The notes beneath the pieces were generated by a model. It was given only the letters and a program-made list of their open reading frames with translations, had not been told where the DNA came from and made no database searches. From Bostrychus sinensis (lineage: Eukaryota; Chordata; Actinopteri; Gobiiformes; Eleotridae): a DNA stretch of 64,000 bases. Of this stretch, positions 23,482-34,659 are shown piece after piece. The translations under genes were made by a program, and so were the position numbers. The stretch's first letter is position 1; every line of letters starts with the position of its first letter. Where the stretch lies: assembly GCA_020698575.1 (NCBI GenBank), contig CM036245.1:11037979-11101978 (forward strand). Reading direction: 5' to 3'.

Positions 23482-24142
23482 CTGGGTTTGTCACACAGGC
23501 AACAAATAAGAGATGAGGTGTACGTGTCGATACCAATCACGGCAGATACGCGGGGTCTATCGGCCTAACCTTGGCTATGATTACTTATGAGTAAGGCAGA
23601 TGGCAGGGCCTAATATGTAATCAATGGGCCAGGATGGATAGAGGATGTGGCTATTGATTCATGGCAAATGAAACTGACTTTCAGAAAGAACGACATGTTA
23701 GTCACTGCTCACAAACTCACTGCAGCGCTCGCCATGAAATAAAACACAGGGCACTACAAAATCTATAGAGGCACAGCAGACAATGTGACACTTTTATATC
23801 CCCTTTTGTTCTCTCTTTTCTGGTTTGAGTCTTGAATTTCCTTATCTTTTTTCAATTCAAGCCTTCTAATACCGCCACTACTGCTACTACTACTACTACT
23901 ACTGTGAGTACTACTACTCTGTGACCAAACCCAGGACTTTCTGATTTGATTTGAGTTATCTTAATCCTTTTTTTCCCCCCAAGTTTTAAAAGTAACAATA
24001 AGATTTGACAGATGACTGCTACTACCATGACTACAACTACTGTGGTAATAGTATCTGCAGTAGTGGCAGTCAAGTACTCCTAATCTACTTTGTGCTACTG
24101 CTACTATGAATAATTCCAATATTATTGCAACAAATACATATA

Positions 24143-24176
<34 letters not shown>

Positions 24177-24424
24177 TGCTCCCAGATCCAGGACCTTCTG
24201 ATTTAATTGCTTTATCTCTTATTTTCTATTCAAGTTTTTAAATGTAATGTTTACTAAAGTACAGTACTTTTGACAGAAATTTATTATTAGTTAATCAAAA
24301 AATCTGCTGCTGCTACGACTGCTACTACCAATACCGCCACTGTGATGTTAGAATTGATACTACTACTTCTGCTTTACTACTGTTGCTACTATTAACATTT
24401 CTTCTTCTACTACTACTAGCTTTA

Positions 24425-24580
24425 CTACTACTATGCCCCAGGGCAGCTGTGGCTACAGAAGTAGCTCACCACCACCAAGTGTGACTGAGGAGTGAATGAA
24501 TAATTGATCAATTGTAAAGCGTCTTTGAGTGTCCAAAAAAGCGCTATATAAATTCGATGAATTATTATTATTATTATTAT
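24425..24580 (+). mobile_element. SINE/LINE 3' tail
   Basis: CCCCAGGGCAGCTGTGGCTAC, then TGAATGAATAATTGATCAAT, AAGCGCTATATAAATTCGAT and an (ATT)n end form a common teleost retroposon tail. Confidence 0.7.
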
Positions 24581-24604
24581 GACTACGGCCGATTTGACTA
24601 TTAA

Positions 24605-24639
<35 letters not shown>

Positions 24640-24641
<2 letters not shown>

Positions 24642-24990
24642 GCTTCTGGTTGGACTGTTTTGTCGCAGCATGCAACTTTTTCTTCTACTACTTCTATTAC
24701 TACCACTACTGCCTCTACTACTGCTACTACTACTACCATTTCTTCTACTACTACTATTACTACTACTGCTTCTAGTTGGACTGTTTTGTCGCAGCATGCA
24801 ACTTTTTCTTCTACTACTTCTATTACTACCACTACTGCCTCTACTACTGCTACTACTACTACCATTTCTTCTACTACTACTATTACTACTACTGCTTCTA
24901 GTTTGACTGCTTTGAGGCATCATGCGCCATCTTTTTCTTCTACTTCTATTACTACACGACTGCTTCTGCTATTACTTCTTCTACTACCAC
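24640..24990. repeat. 126-bp tandem duplication inside the trinucleotide domain
   Basis: CTGCTTCTGGTTGGACTG at 24640 recurs as CTGCTTCTAGTTGGACTG at 24766 and as a diverged CTGCTTCTAGTTTGACTG at 24892, exactly 126 bp apart each time. The first two units are almost identical, including the non-trinucleotide insert TTTTGTCGCAGCATGCAAC. Confidence 0.92.
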
Positions 24991-25439
24991 TACCACCACC
25001 AATACTACTACTATTACTACTATTAGAAACACTACTTCTACTAGATCTTCTACCACTACTACTCTGTGCCAACACCCAGGAGCTTCTGATTTAATTTCCG
25101 TTATTTTTTTCCTGTATGATTTTTGACACAGTAACCTTCCCTGGAGTCTGTCACCTTGAATAACATTAGTGTTGCTCTGCCTCTCACCTCTCTGCCGGAT
25201 GTATAAGGACATGTCCTAACTCTGACTGTCAGGGCGGCGCTGACAAATGCACTTCACACTTTAAAAATCACATTTATTATAAGCTGTGTGGAACAGTTCA
25301 CGGATGCTAATAAATCAAACGAATATAGAAGCACACTGATTTCCGGGCAAACAGTCACAACATATGTCTGTGACTTTGTGCTAATAAAGTTCAGTTTATT
25401 TAATTCAGTCACACTGCATCATAAATGCATGGAAACAGG

Positions 25440-25975
25440 TAAAGGCGATATATTATGCTTTTTTTATATATTTTGAAACCAATCTTGGTCACCTTTAGAA
25501 CAGCACTGTACATTTTACAACCTTTAAAAGCATTATGTAACACAAATGTATTTACAATAATCACTTTACTGCTGCCATAAAGAAACAGCTGAAGAGACCA
25601 GCAGGGGGCAGCAGAGTGCAGAGCTGATACTGTTATTTTGAACTTTTTCTATGATGTCGTTTTACTGAAAAATAAAAAAAAATGTCTGTGAGGAATCAGA
25701 GATGTACACCGTTTTTGGATAAATGAATGAGAGCAGACTGGATGTAGAGGGTTTTTGATTGGTCAGTGCTTCCTGGAGTGGGCGGGGCTTCATGCAACCG
25801 AGCGTTTTGAAGCTTTAGAAATGGAGCACCAGAGAATTTATACCAAAAGAGAGGATTGGTTAGGCGTAAATGAAGCAAAACACAACTCCAGGTATGTTTT
25901 TGATGAGGGAGCAACTTTATATTATGGTAACTGATTAAGAATGGAGTAGCCCCTGTGAGACCAAAACGGGAAGAA
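25440..25975 (-). mobile_element. TTAA-type MITE (TTAAAGGG family), copy 2
   Basis: Shares ACAGCACTGTACATTTTACA, GAAGAGACCAGCAGGGGGCA and TTGATTGGTCAGTGCTTCC with copies at 36645 and 53512, in the reverse orientation to the copy at 2440. Confidence 0.7.
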
Positions 25976-25979
25976 GAAG

Positions 25980-27055
25980 AAAACAAATGCTTATGTACCT
26001 AACTCTAAGTTTTCAATCAGTAACAAGCTGCCATTTCAGACAGAAAAAGAAACAACGTTAAGAAAAGGAAAAACATATTATTTTTTAATTGTTACTTGAG
26101 TAAAGGTTAAAAATACATTGAATGTAAAGTAAATAACCTGTGACTGTTTTTTATAACTCTACTGGATAAATCTACTGCTACTGTTTTTATGACTGCTACT
26201 ATTAAATCTGATACTGCTACTAAGAAAAATTATTAAAATATATTGTGATATTTTTTTGAAAATGAATAATGAGTTACATGTTTTTATATTATTATCAATA
26301 TTTCATAAAAGAGCTCCGAGAACAGACAAACATCTCTGGCACAATAAACTCACATCATTCAGCTCTTAAACTGCACTGTAGTTTTCTAAAGTATTTTCAA
26401 CAACAGTCTGTGAGGTTCTTTGATATTTCTTAGATAGAATAGAACGTACATTGTTGAAACGCCAAGGATAAAACTTGCAGTGAAATGCAAGATGAACCTT
26501 ACCCTGTCTAGATTTTGCAGAAAACTGTGCATTTATAAATATGCATAAATACTCTTGTTGTTAGACTAACTTCAGTCCATATGCTCAGTAAAGCTTGGAA
26601 ATGATTAAGCTCTTCAGAGTAAGGGCGAAACGTCTTCATAGGACAAACCTTATCCAGATGACCTTCCTGTTCAACCTTTTTTACAGATTTTTCCTGGATG
26701 ACTGAGAATCTACACAGACGCCATATGCTCAGTAGTTACAAAAGGTCAGTCCATGAAAACTACAATCCTAAATTGCTTGCAGGCACATTACCTGAGGAAA
26801 AAAAACCCTCTTATTTAGTCTTTCAGTTTTGGCCTGGAGCGAGCGAAGCCTCTTTCCTGCGGGCAGCTACTCCAACAGTTTATGTATCCTATCCTATCCT
26901 ATTCTGTATGTATTTGGCTTTTTTTAATGAATAGTTTTGTCCCGTTTGTAAAGCGGTGTTTCCCGCCTCGTCCACGTCCTGCCTGCACCAATTAGACCCG
27001 GAGTAAATAAATACACATTGACTTCTTCAGTCCGATCTGCAGCCTTCCCCCTTTT
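25980..27055. other. AT-rich intronic sequence
   Basis: No exon or classified repeat. The block at about 26590-26690 resembles a dispersed fish repeat phrase (GGGCGAAACGTCTTCATAGG), not further identified. Confidence 0.4.
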
Positions 27056-27059
27056 TCCC

Positions 27060-27540
27060 AGTGTCTTTGTACATTATCTCAAATTGATTGTGCTTTAAAA
27101 AGGCAATTACAATTTATCCCATTCCCTATCAGATAATGATTATGAGGTGCCTGAAAAGGTCTCTTTAGAGGTAAACCATGCATGCACTGGGAGTCGGGGG
27201 AACCGACAGAGGGGACGTTGTGCATTCAGATGAGCTGCTGCTGAAGGCCGTTAGTCAAAGATGATGCTCCCTGCTGCTGGTGGTGGAGGAGGAGGGGGGC
27301 GGGTGGGTGGAAGTGGGTCGTCCGCCTGCTTTGTCGGTGCTCTGGGCACTGCCACGGCCCAGGCATCAGTCTGAGGAGAGTGGGGCTGCATCTGGAGCGG
27401 CTAATGCCCTCGCTCTGTCATATCATTAGTGGCGCAGCCTTAAGTTGCCGCTCCGGAGCAGTCGTTTAGCACAGGGCTTTGGTGCAGATAAGAAGGCAAA
27501 CACGGACCGGCAGCTTTCAGAGGTCAGTTTTGGTTGGGGG
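27060..27540. promoter_or_regulatory. candidate conserved non-coding element / enhancer
   Basis: A non-repetitive block in a repeat-rich intron. ATCCCATTCCCTATCAGATA plus ATGATTATGAGG precedes a GC-rich 350 bp with GGGTGGGTGG, CTGCTGCTGGTGG and GCCACGGCCCAGGC. Position 27100-27500 is 1.3-1.8 kb from exon B. Regulatory function is an inference from composition and absence of repeats only. Confidence 0.3.
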
Positions 27541-27544
27541 GGTG

Positions 27545-28140
27545 GGGGCATATAATCATGCCTCAGGTCCTGTCTGACCCTCCCAAACTCCAAGTCTGGG
27601 TTTTTCTCTCACTTTTACCACCACCAGCTTACTTTTAATTCACAGCATCAACTTTCACTTTGCACTTCTGTCAAAAGTCAACTTTGATCAGGCGTATACT
27701 GTATTTTCTAGCAGTCCAATGGAGCCACAGGTGCGACTCTCGTGTGATTTACCGCCTCGTGCCAGAAATGCTCTCTCAGTTTAAGCTGCTTGTCATTCCA
27801 GTCACACAAGCATTAATCAACACACAGACCAGAGACCACAGACCCACTGAGTACTTTTACTTGAGTCATTTACTGAAAGGGGAACAATGCAGCTACTTCA
27901 GAGTCAGAAGTTATAATCTGAAAAGGTTAATTTGATCTTCTGCTAATATGTGGATTTCTTATAGACAGACCAATATTTTTGTATCATACCTTGATATGTT
28001 TCAGCTATGTATTTTCTGTGGTCTTCCTACATTATGTGACACTTCAGAAGAACACCAGACAAAATAAGCGGCTGAAACAAGTCAAGGTACAATACAAAAA
28101 TATTGGTGTGTCTATAAGAAATTCACATTTTGACTAAAGA
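27545..28140. other. intronic sequence with a short inverted repeat
   Basis: About 27955-28000 (TTCTTATAGACAGACCAATA...) is mirrored by about 28080-28125 (...GGTGTGTCTATAAGAAATTC), giving a hairpin-like terminal pair around a core of about 170 bp, probably a small MITE. Confidence 0.55.
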
Positions 28141-28144
28141 AGTG

Positions 28145-28370
28145 TCCCGGGTCTTGTGAGAAAGCGATGGGTTTATTTCTTAGATGTTGGCCATGACATA
28201 GCAGTAAAAAAGCAAAGGAAACCTTTGTACTGACATGAAGAGGAGAAAATGAGGGGTCACATCTGGTGTATGAATGTGTTAGCGTGTATGGGTGAATGGT
28301 TCCTTGACGTAAAGCTCTTTAATTGCCCATAGAGAAAGAAAAGCGCTGTGTAAATAGAGCTCAACAGTGA
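28145..28370 (+). repeat. retroposon-like fragment
   Basis: Contains TTTATTTCTTAGATGTTGGC, shared with 1475-1495, and a SINE-type tail (GTGTATGGGTGAATGGTTCC, AAAGCGCTGTGTAAATAGAG). Confidence 0.5.
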
Positions 28371-28699
28371 CAAGCCACACCCGGTTCTGGAAGTAAAATT
28401 CCCATTCATCAAAAATTCAGCAGCTCAAGGATGGCTAATCAGCTTAGTGGTAACGCATGGCCATAAAACGACTAATTTTGCTATAAACACATCTGAAACT
28501 TGTCAAAAGGCAAACTTACCATCACATTTTGCTGAATTTTAACATTTTTGTTAATCTTTTTGATAGAAATTAATCATGTTATCATCATGAGTTACCATAT
28601 ACTGTAGCTGATTAGCCTCCGACGAGCTTTTAAACTCTTAATATACATATTTTTCGAAAAGTCTTTGGAGAAAATGGATGGGGAATTTACTTCTGGGAC

Positions 28700-28830
28700 C
28701 AGAGGGCATCATAATTACATCTACTTAAGTAACTTTACACTCAATACTTATGTTGAATACTTTTGGTGCAGCAATATTATTTTGCAGTAACATTATATTT
28801 ACTAGTATTAGAGTACTTCTTCCACCTCTG
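28700..28830 (-). mobile_element. hAT-like MITE terminus (CAGAGGTGG family) at +7 of exon B donor
   Basis: On the minus strand the intron reads GTGAGT and then CAGAGGTGGAAGAAGTACTC, the terminus of the family also seen at 21484 and 33001. The inner boundary near 28700 is approximate and no partner terminus or 8-bp duplication was found. Confidence 0.8.
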
Positions 28831-28836
28831 ACTCAC

Positions 28837-29022
28837 CGCAGAGTTTCTGGAGGGACTTCTCGGAGTAGGTCTCTCGGTCACAGCCTTTCCCGATGTGACT
28901 GGTCTGCAGCTCCACTGTGGTCCGCACCGACGACAGGGGCCCGCCGCACGTCTCCAGGTGCATCTTGGGAAACAGCTGCTTACTGCCCGTCCCCGGCTCG
29001 TAGTCAACTCTTTTGTTCCAAC
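28837..29022 (-). CDS. clstn2: calsyntenin-2-like exon B (linker before LNS domain)
   Basis: This 186-nt, phase 1-1 exon encodes 62 residues' worth of linker: WNKRVDYEPGTGSKQLFPKM, then HLETCGGPLSSV, and IGKGCDRETYSEKSLQKLC. The run IGKGCDR(E/D)TYSEKSL is a calsyntenin signature, and three cysteines (LETC, GKGC, KLC) match the family. The acceptor is CGTCCAG|GT at 29023 and the donor is TGCG|GTGAGT, starting at 28836. The donor is strong, but immediately after GTGAGT the intron becomes a hAT-type repeat terminus (CAGAGGTGG from +7), so the natural intron sequence beyond the splice consensus has been replaced. The exon is 34.6 kb downstream of exon A in the transcript. Confidence 0.95.
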
Positions 29023-29417
29023 CTGGACGAACAGACAGAGACAGAGCAGTGATAGTTTTAGCCTGACAGTCGGGTACATTGTTGTGAAACTGTCTTCACT
29101 TGACATTTCTGGTAATTCTCGTCTCTTTTTGTTCTTTTCTGCAACAGTCGCTGTCCAATGTGTCGCTGCCTGTGTTTGTTTCATCTGGCGACACAATTCG
29201 ATAGCTTTGTGGCTAATGAAATGCTGCATTGTTGTTGAAGAGCAGTAGGCTGCGTGCATTAGTGGCACTGGTCATTACACTGTCACACAGAATTGAGTTT
29301 TCTGTCCAGACAGGCTGCTATTTGGTGCTGTCCTGATGCTTTTGAGTTTTTGTCATTATGTGTTGTTGGATTTTGTGGTGTCAGTTTGCTGTTTTAGCAC
29401 AAAAAAATGGTCTGTAA

Positions 29418-30456
29418 GAGTGTTTTCACAAGCTTTTCAAACCAAGTACCATCACAGATCAATTTTAATGATATAAATCAGCCTAAATCTGGGACTAAAC
29501 CAGATGTACAACAGGACTAAACCAGGTCTAAAGCAAAAGTAAACCAGATAACTAAACCTGGTCTAAAACAGGCCTGGACTAAACAAGGTAACTAAACCAG
29601 GTCTAAAGTTGGACTAAACAAGGTCTAAAGGAGGACTTAACCAAGTCTAAAGGGGGACTTAACCAGGTAACTAAACCAGGACTAAAGCAGGTCTAAAGCA
29701 GAACTAAACCAGGTCTAAATGAGGACTTAACCAAGTCTAACGTAGGACTAAACTAAAACTAAACCAGGTCTAAATGAGGACTTAACCAGGGCTAAAGCAA
29801 GACAAAACGAGGTCTAAAGGAGGACTTAATCAGGTAACTAAACCAGGTCTAAAGCAGGACTAAGGCAGGTCTAAAGCAGAACTAAACCAGGTCTAAATGA
29901 GGACTTAACTAGGTCTAAAGCAAGACTAAACTAAAACTAAACCAGGTCTAAAGCAAGACTAAACCAGGTACAACAGGACTAAAGGCTGATTTATACTTCT
30001 GCGTCTCCCTTCATACTTGTGTGTTGCTCCTCTGCGCTGTTTCATGCAGTGCCAGTTCAGGCCAAGCAACCAATCACAGCGCTTGCAGTCTGCGTCGCCC
30101 TGACACATAGTTACATTTTTGACCAGGTGCATGTCAGGACTACGGCGTAGCTTTTGAGAGGGTTCGCAGCGCAAGGAGTCCGTGGGGCTACGCTGTCGAT
30201 TTGACGCGGAAATATAAATCAGCCTTAAACCAGGTCTAAAGTAGGACTACACTAAGACTAAACCAGAACTAAACCAGGACTAATTGTCTAAACCCAGACT
30301 AAGCAGTGGTTTGCACTTCAAAGCTAAACTCCAACCAGACCAGGACTAAACCAGGACTAAAACACCTACTCTACAGTTAAACTAAATCAACACATGAACT
30401 GCTAGAGACTCCCGAGTACCACCAGTGTTACCTGTACCACAGTTTGAGAACCACTG
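29418..30456 (+). mobile_element. hAT-like element with internal minisatellite array 5
   Basis: The right end TACCACAGTTTGAGAACCACTG is exact to the inverse of CAGTGGTTCTCAAAC. The left end (GAGTGTTTTCACAAGC) is decayed. The flanks GTCTGTAA (29410-29417) and GTCTACAA (30457-30464) match 6 of 8. The interior is a degenerate CTAAACCAGGW array with extra variants such as GGTAACTAAACCAGG. It begins about 400 bp upstream of the exon B acceptor. Confidence 0.75.
29983..30225. mobile_element. PIF/Harbinger-type MITE, 243 bp, inside the minisatellite
   Basis: Termini AGGCTGATTTATACTTCTGC and ...GACGCGGAAATATAAATCAGCCT. The 3-bp TAA duplication (29980-29982 and 30226-30228) fits the TWA target preference of PIF/Harbinger. 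GC-rich interior. Confidence 0.88.
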
Positions 30457-30469
30457 GTCTACAACATTA

Positions 30470-32450
30470 TCCATCTATTCTAAGTTCATTAACATGTTTT
30501 TCCCTGCAGCGAGCATAAAAACGTCTTTACAAATCAATTATTTTACTTCCAAGGTAGCTTTTCTATCACTCATTTCTGGCGTCAAAATCTCCATACACCA
30601 AGCTTCTGCTGTGTAAAGAGAAAACTATACCACCACAACATCAAACCCCTGCTTCCCATCCGTCCCACAGAAATCAGCTGCTCCACTTTCCGCTTTAGTT
30701 ACACACCTTTCCTATTAAATCCTCCATGTTTACCTCCCTGTCTCTCATACAGACTCTGGTTGTTTGTTCTTGATTCGCCTCCTCAGACTCAGAGATTGCT
30801 GCGACGGCTGCAGCTCTGTGACTGTGGGCTTGTCAATAGCAGCGATGAGAATAGGTACAAACACTGCTGTGGGTAAACACAATGATTGATAAAAAGGAAG
30901 ACAAAGCTGAAGTCGGTTTGCGTGCCCACATACCTGCATGACAATATCGGAAATCTGTCATCTCTACGTCGGTAAGTAGTAGTAGATCGGCCTTGACTGA
31001 TGTGTCGAGCTTGTTAGTATTCATATGTGTCTTATATAAACCTCTTGTTCCCGTGTCATTAGCTTTTGTGGAGAGCTGCAGTCTTTGTTCTCTTCTCCAG
31101 CCTTTGACCAATAAAACTAAGTAATAGGAAGTAAATATATATTTTTTCCAATAACTTTAAAATCTCAGAGCAAAACCTCAGAAATACTGTCTAAAAACAC
31201 CATATATTCCCACCCAGAGAGCCTTAATTTGAAATAAATATACATGCATATATCTTTATATTTAGTATCTTTAAAGGTTAATATCTCAGTGATTTCTGGG
31301 CCTATCGACATGAAACTAAAAACTGTTGTGCAAAGAGAGGACAGCTGTGTAATGAAGACACTGCTGTGTAATAACACTGCATTATGTGATCCTTTATTAC
31401 GTAATGATCCAAACTTTTGTAATAAATACTTGCATTATGTAATAAACTCCCTGTCTCCCTTGTCTTTGTTTATAAACGTAGTGATGTTGTGCATTAAGTA
31501 AAACCAATTAATCATTTGGTTGTGGGAGCAGCAACACTGGTTTGACATTTTTGCTTATATACAATATTTTACACCTTATTCCTAGATTATTCCTGGTACC
31601 AGTAGTAAGTTATTGAGTAAAAGTATGTAGTTACTCATCATCTAGGCTTACACAAACACTTTAAAGCAAAGTGGAGGATGTTCTTTCCACCCTAGAGTAT
31701 ATTTTGCTTTTTAACATGAGTCCCCGGTGAAGACATGAGCTGTGTGTGGTTTGAAGAAACATGGAGATTTCAAATATAACGCTGTGCTCTTTATTTCAGA
31801 CGTCCACAGTTCAGATAAGCTCTGTACAAATGGCCTCATGTTGTACTGATATATATTTGTCTGTGGAGTTCATCTTTAATAAGAGCAATGAAAGAAAAAT
31901 GTGCTTTGCAAACAAACACTGGATGGCTGTGATGTATGTTTACTGGCACTGAAGAAAGATGTTGCATTTTGAGAATGTGGAGACTTTAAAGTACTCTTCA
32001 ATACAGAAAACAGACACGGAATAAGATCTATATTCTATAAATATATACAGTATATATTTGTCTGTATTCATTTAGAAGAAGTCTTGTGGACAAAACTTGT
32101 TTGCTTTGGAAGATATCAAAAAACAGAAGTGGAAGGAGTCCTTCAAATATGTACTTAAATAAAAATACTGTTAGCTGTAAGCTGACATAAAAGTAATAGT
32201 AGACAAAAATATAGTGAAAGTAAAAAAAGTATTGTGTGTACATTTTCCTTAAGTAACCAGTACTTTTGAATTTATACTGCACAGAAGATTTATTGTGTCA
32301 CAACAAATCCTCATATTATCTTCTCAAATAAAATTAAATAAACATAAAAAATAAAATAAAATAAAAAATAAATAAAATATCAAAAATAAAATTAATTAAA
32401 AAATTAATGAAAACTACTACTATCACGACTACTATTTCTGGTACTGAAGG
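30470..32450. other. intronic sequence, mainly AT-rich
   Basis: No exon recognised. Short segments near 31590-31640 and 32130-32290 resemble the AAGTACTTAAGTA-type fish repeats, too short to assign. Confidence 0.45.
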
Positions 32451-32457
32451 TATTTTT

Positions 32458-32458
32458 T

Positions 32459-32492
<34 letters not shown>

Positions 32493-32505
32493 GCTGCTGC
32501 TGCTG
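32458..32505. repeat. (CTA)n(CTG)n microsatellite
   Basis: About ten CTA units followed by CTG units, directly preceding a SINE. Confidence 0.9.
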
Positions 32506-32700
32506 TTATAGCTGTTACCAGTGACCAGAGGGTTGACGGTTCAATTCCTACTCTGATCAGTTCATACTGCCATTGTGTCCTTGGGCAAAACACTTCACCC
32601 ACATTTCCTATACTTCCATCACAGTGTGTGGCTGGTTGTGACAGGAAGGGCACCTGGTGTAAAAACCTGCCAAATCAATATATACTACTGCTAGTACCAC
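32500..32700 (+). mobile_element. tRNA-derived SINE
   Basis: B box GGTTCAATTCC at 32538-32548, with body phrases TGTCCTTGGGCAAAACACTTC and AAAACCTGCCAAATCAATAT shared with SINEs at 48096 and 49065. The A box is degenerate. Confidence 0.75.
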
Positions 32701-33000
32701 ATTTAACAGCACTACTACTACTGCAAGGGACACTTTTACTCATTTAGAGATTCTATAAAATAAGTGGAAATGCTTTTTTCCTAAAAAATGAATTCAAATA
32801 ACAGTACTACACAATTTGATATTATGTCTACAGATTATGGCTCTCAAACTACCTTAAAATTATAAAGTGTGCATATAAAATAAAATAAAAAATCAAAAAA
32901 ATCAAATCAAATGTCATAATTCAAAAGTCTTTGTTGGATCTGGGTATTTTGAAAATCCTCTGTACGGCCCTGTACAGAAGTAAATGTATCTAGTTACATC

Positions 33001-33787
33001 CAGAGGTGGACAGTAATAAAGTAATTTTACTTTAGTACTGTATTTAAGTATAGTTTTTAAGAATCTGTATTTTCTTTAGTTGTATTTTAGTGAAAACTTA
33101 CTTTTACTCCACTAGATCTAAAAGTTAAATATAATACTTTTTACTCCACTACATTTCTAAAAAAAACAACAAAACAAAACGGGAATTGTCTTAAAATTGA
33201 AAGGCTACAATTAGTTTCGTGTTTGCGTGTGGTTTGTCCCACTTAAACCCAAAAGATAATCATTTAAAAGTGTAATTTATACTTTCAGCCTTTTTGTAAA
33301 GCACATTTACACATATTTATCAACTATATTTGCTCTCAGGAACTAAAAAGATCCTCTGGACACAATCTGAAAGTTTTTGCTTTGAACATTATTTGCACGA
33401 TTCTATAATAAACCATTTTAAAAATAACTGATTAGCCTGATCATAAAACCCAACCTTATTTATTAAAAATGTATAGCTTGTTTTTGCTGTAGAACAATCT
33501 TATCTATTATGTTTTTTTAAGCTGATCCACACATTTCCTCACTAAAACAATGTAAAATGTGGTGTATTCATATTATTGGAGCTGCAAATTTGTGACTTTT
33601 GAAATTTTACACAAAATTCTTGACTGCACTCATTTGAAATACATTGTGAAAAAAAAAAAGTAGTAGTATTTTCATTACTAGCACATCCAGTAGATGATCT
33701 AAAGTAAATATTTGGCTTTTACTTGTATTGGAGTAATATTTGACCTGGAGGAAGTGTACTTTACTCGCTGGTTACTTCCCACCGCTG
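33001..33787 (+). mobile_element. hAT-like MITE (CAGAGGTGG family), 787 bp
   Basis: Begins CAGAGGTGGACAGTAATAAA and ends GTTACTTCCCACCGCTG, the inverse terminus. It contains TACTTTTTACTCCACTACAT, as in other family members. Flanking 8-mers do not match well. Confidence 0.82.
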
Positions 33788-33789
33788 AC

Positions 33790-34235
33790 TAAAACCAAGT
33801 CAAGGCCAAACAGTATTTTTTCCTGTTGTTTTTTGCACTTTTTCCACAGTTGCCATACGTGACTGTGGCCCTGAATCCTGAAAAAGCCAGTGTTTTGTTT
33901 TTGTCAGGTTGCTGTCATGTATGAAGCAGTATCTCCTGCTCCGTCTCAGGGCCACTGCTGGGCCGCTCTTGTGCTCGTACTAAATAATTCAGCTGTATTT
34001 AAAGGCTGGGGGCGCGCGGGGCCAGCTACTGCTGCCACTCACAGGACACACACAGGTTACAGAGAGAGAGAGAGAGGTCCATTCAACAAATACAGAGAGG
34101 TTTTGAAAAGGATGTGTCTGGTACAAGGTCGACTAACTCTACACCTCACACAAGAGCAGACTGATGCCAAGCTGCTTTAACAATACTGCGCAAAAGCCAG
34201 GTTTTAATAAAGGCTAAAAACAAACAAAAAAAAAG
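33790..34235. other. unclassified intronic sequence
   Basis: A (GA)n run lies near 34060. No recognisable exon. Confidence 0.4.
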
Positions 34236-34340
34236 TTGGTAAAGATACAGAGCACAGACCTAGACTCAAACTTAAAGATCTTCTTGTTCAGGGGTAAATG
34301 CTCTTTCCATTGAGTCACAAAGTTTACTCTTATGCCTCAC
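34236..34340 (-). mobile_element. tRNA-derived SINE fragment (family 1)
   Basis: The inverse of GAGCATTTACCCCTGAACAA and AGTTTGAGTCTAGGTCTGTG; same family as 430-600. Confidence 0.55.
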
Positions 34341-34659
34341 AGTAAGAATCTACTAAACCAGATTTGTTCATTTCTTTTTGTTTGTTTGTGTCTGAAGGTT
34401 GGTATCTTCAGTCTGTATCACATCATTGACACTTTTTTATGAACATTTCAGAATTATTATTATTTCAGAATATTATTTCACAATTTCAGATTGATGATGA
34501 TGATGTTTATTTTTAATACATGGATTTCTTAAAGGCATATACATATTAGTACAAGACCAAATAAACCCCTCTGGATTATTATTATTATTATTGTTTTTAT
34601 TAAAGCAATTATATACTGCATTAGGATTATGGCATGAGGTTGTTTTCAGGAGCTTAGTT

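Larger units (their letters stand above)
23870..25070. repeat. ACT/CTA-rich simple-repeat domain
   Basis: Several interrupted (CTA)n runs (about 24140-24175, 24603-24641 and others) in degenerate CTA/CTG/CTT trinucleotide sequence over 1.2 kb. Long open frames (Thr-, Leu-, Ser- or Val-rich) in every register are a consequence of the period of three. Between runs are recurrent phrases such as CCAGGAC/GCTTCTGATTTAATT. Confidence 0.9.
23482..28836 (-). other. clstn2 intron B-C (5.4 kb)
   Basis: Phase 1 GT-AG intron. Its first 130 nt after the exon B donor are a hAT-type terminus. Further in are a GC-rich non-repetitive block, a TTAA-flanked MITE copy and a long CTA/ACT simple-repeat domain. Confidence 0.9.

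Noticed and set aside
23132..23536. Treating the full 134-codon minus-strand frame as a gene
   Set aside because: Only 23224-23481 is coding; calsyntenin homology stops at clear GT-AG splice sites and the rest is intron read-through.
24579..25094. 171-codon Thr/Leu-rich frame and several frames of 144-156 codons on the other strand
   Set aside because: By-products of ACT/CTA trinucleotide repeats, open in many registers at once.
28777..29268. 163-codon minus-strand frame overlapping exon B
   Set aside because: It is in a different frame from the calsyntenin exon and has no family resemblance.
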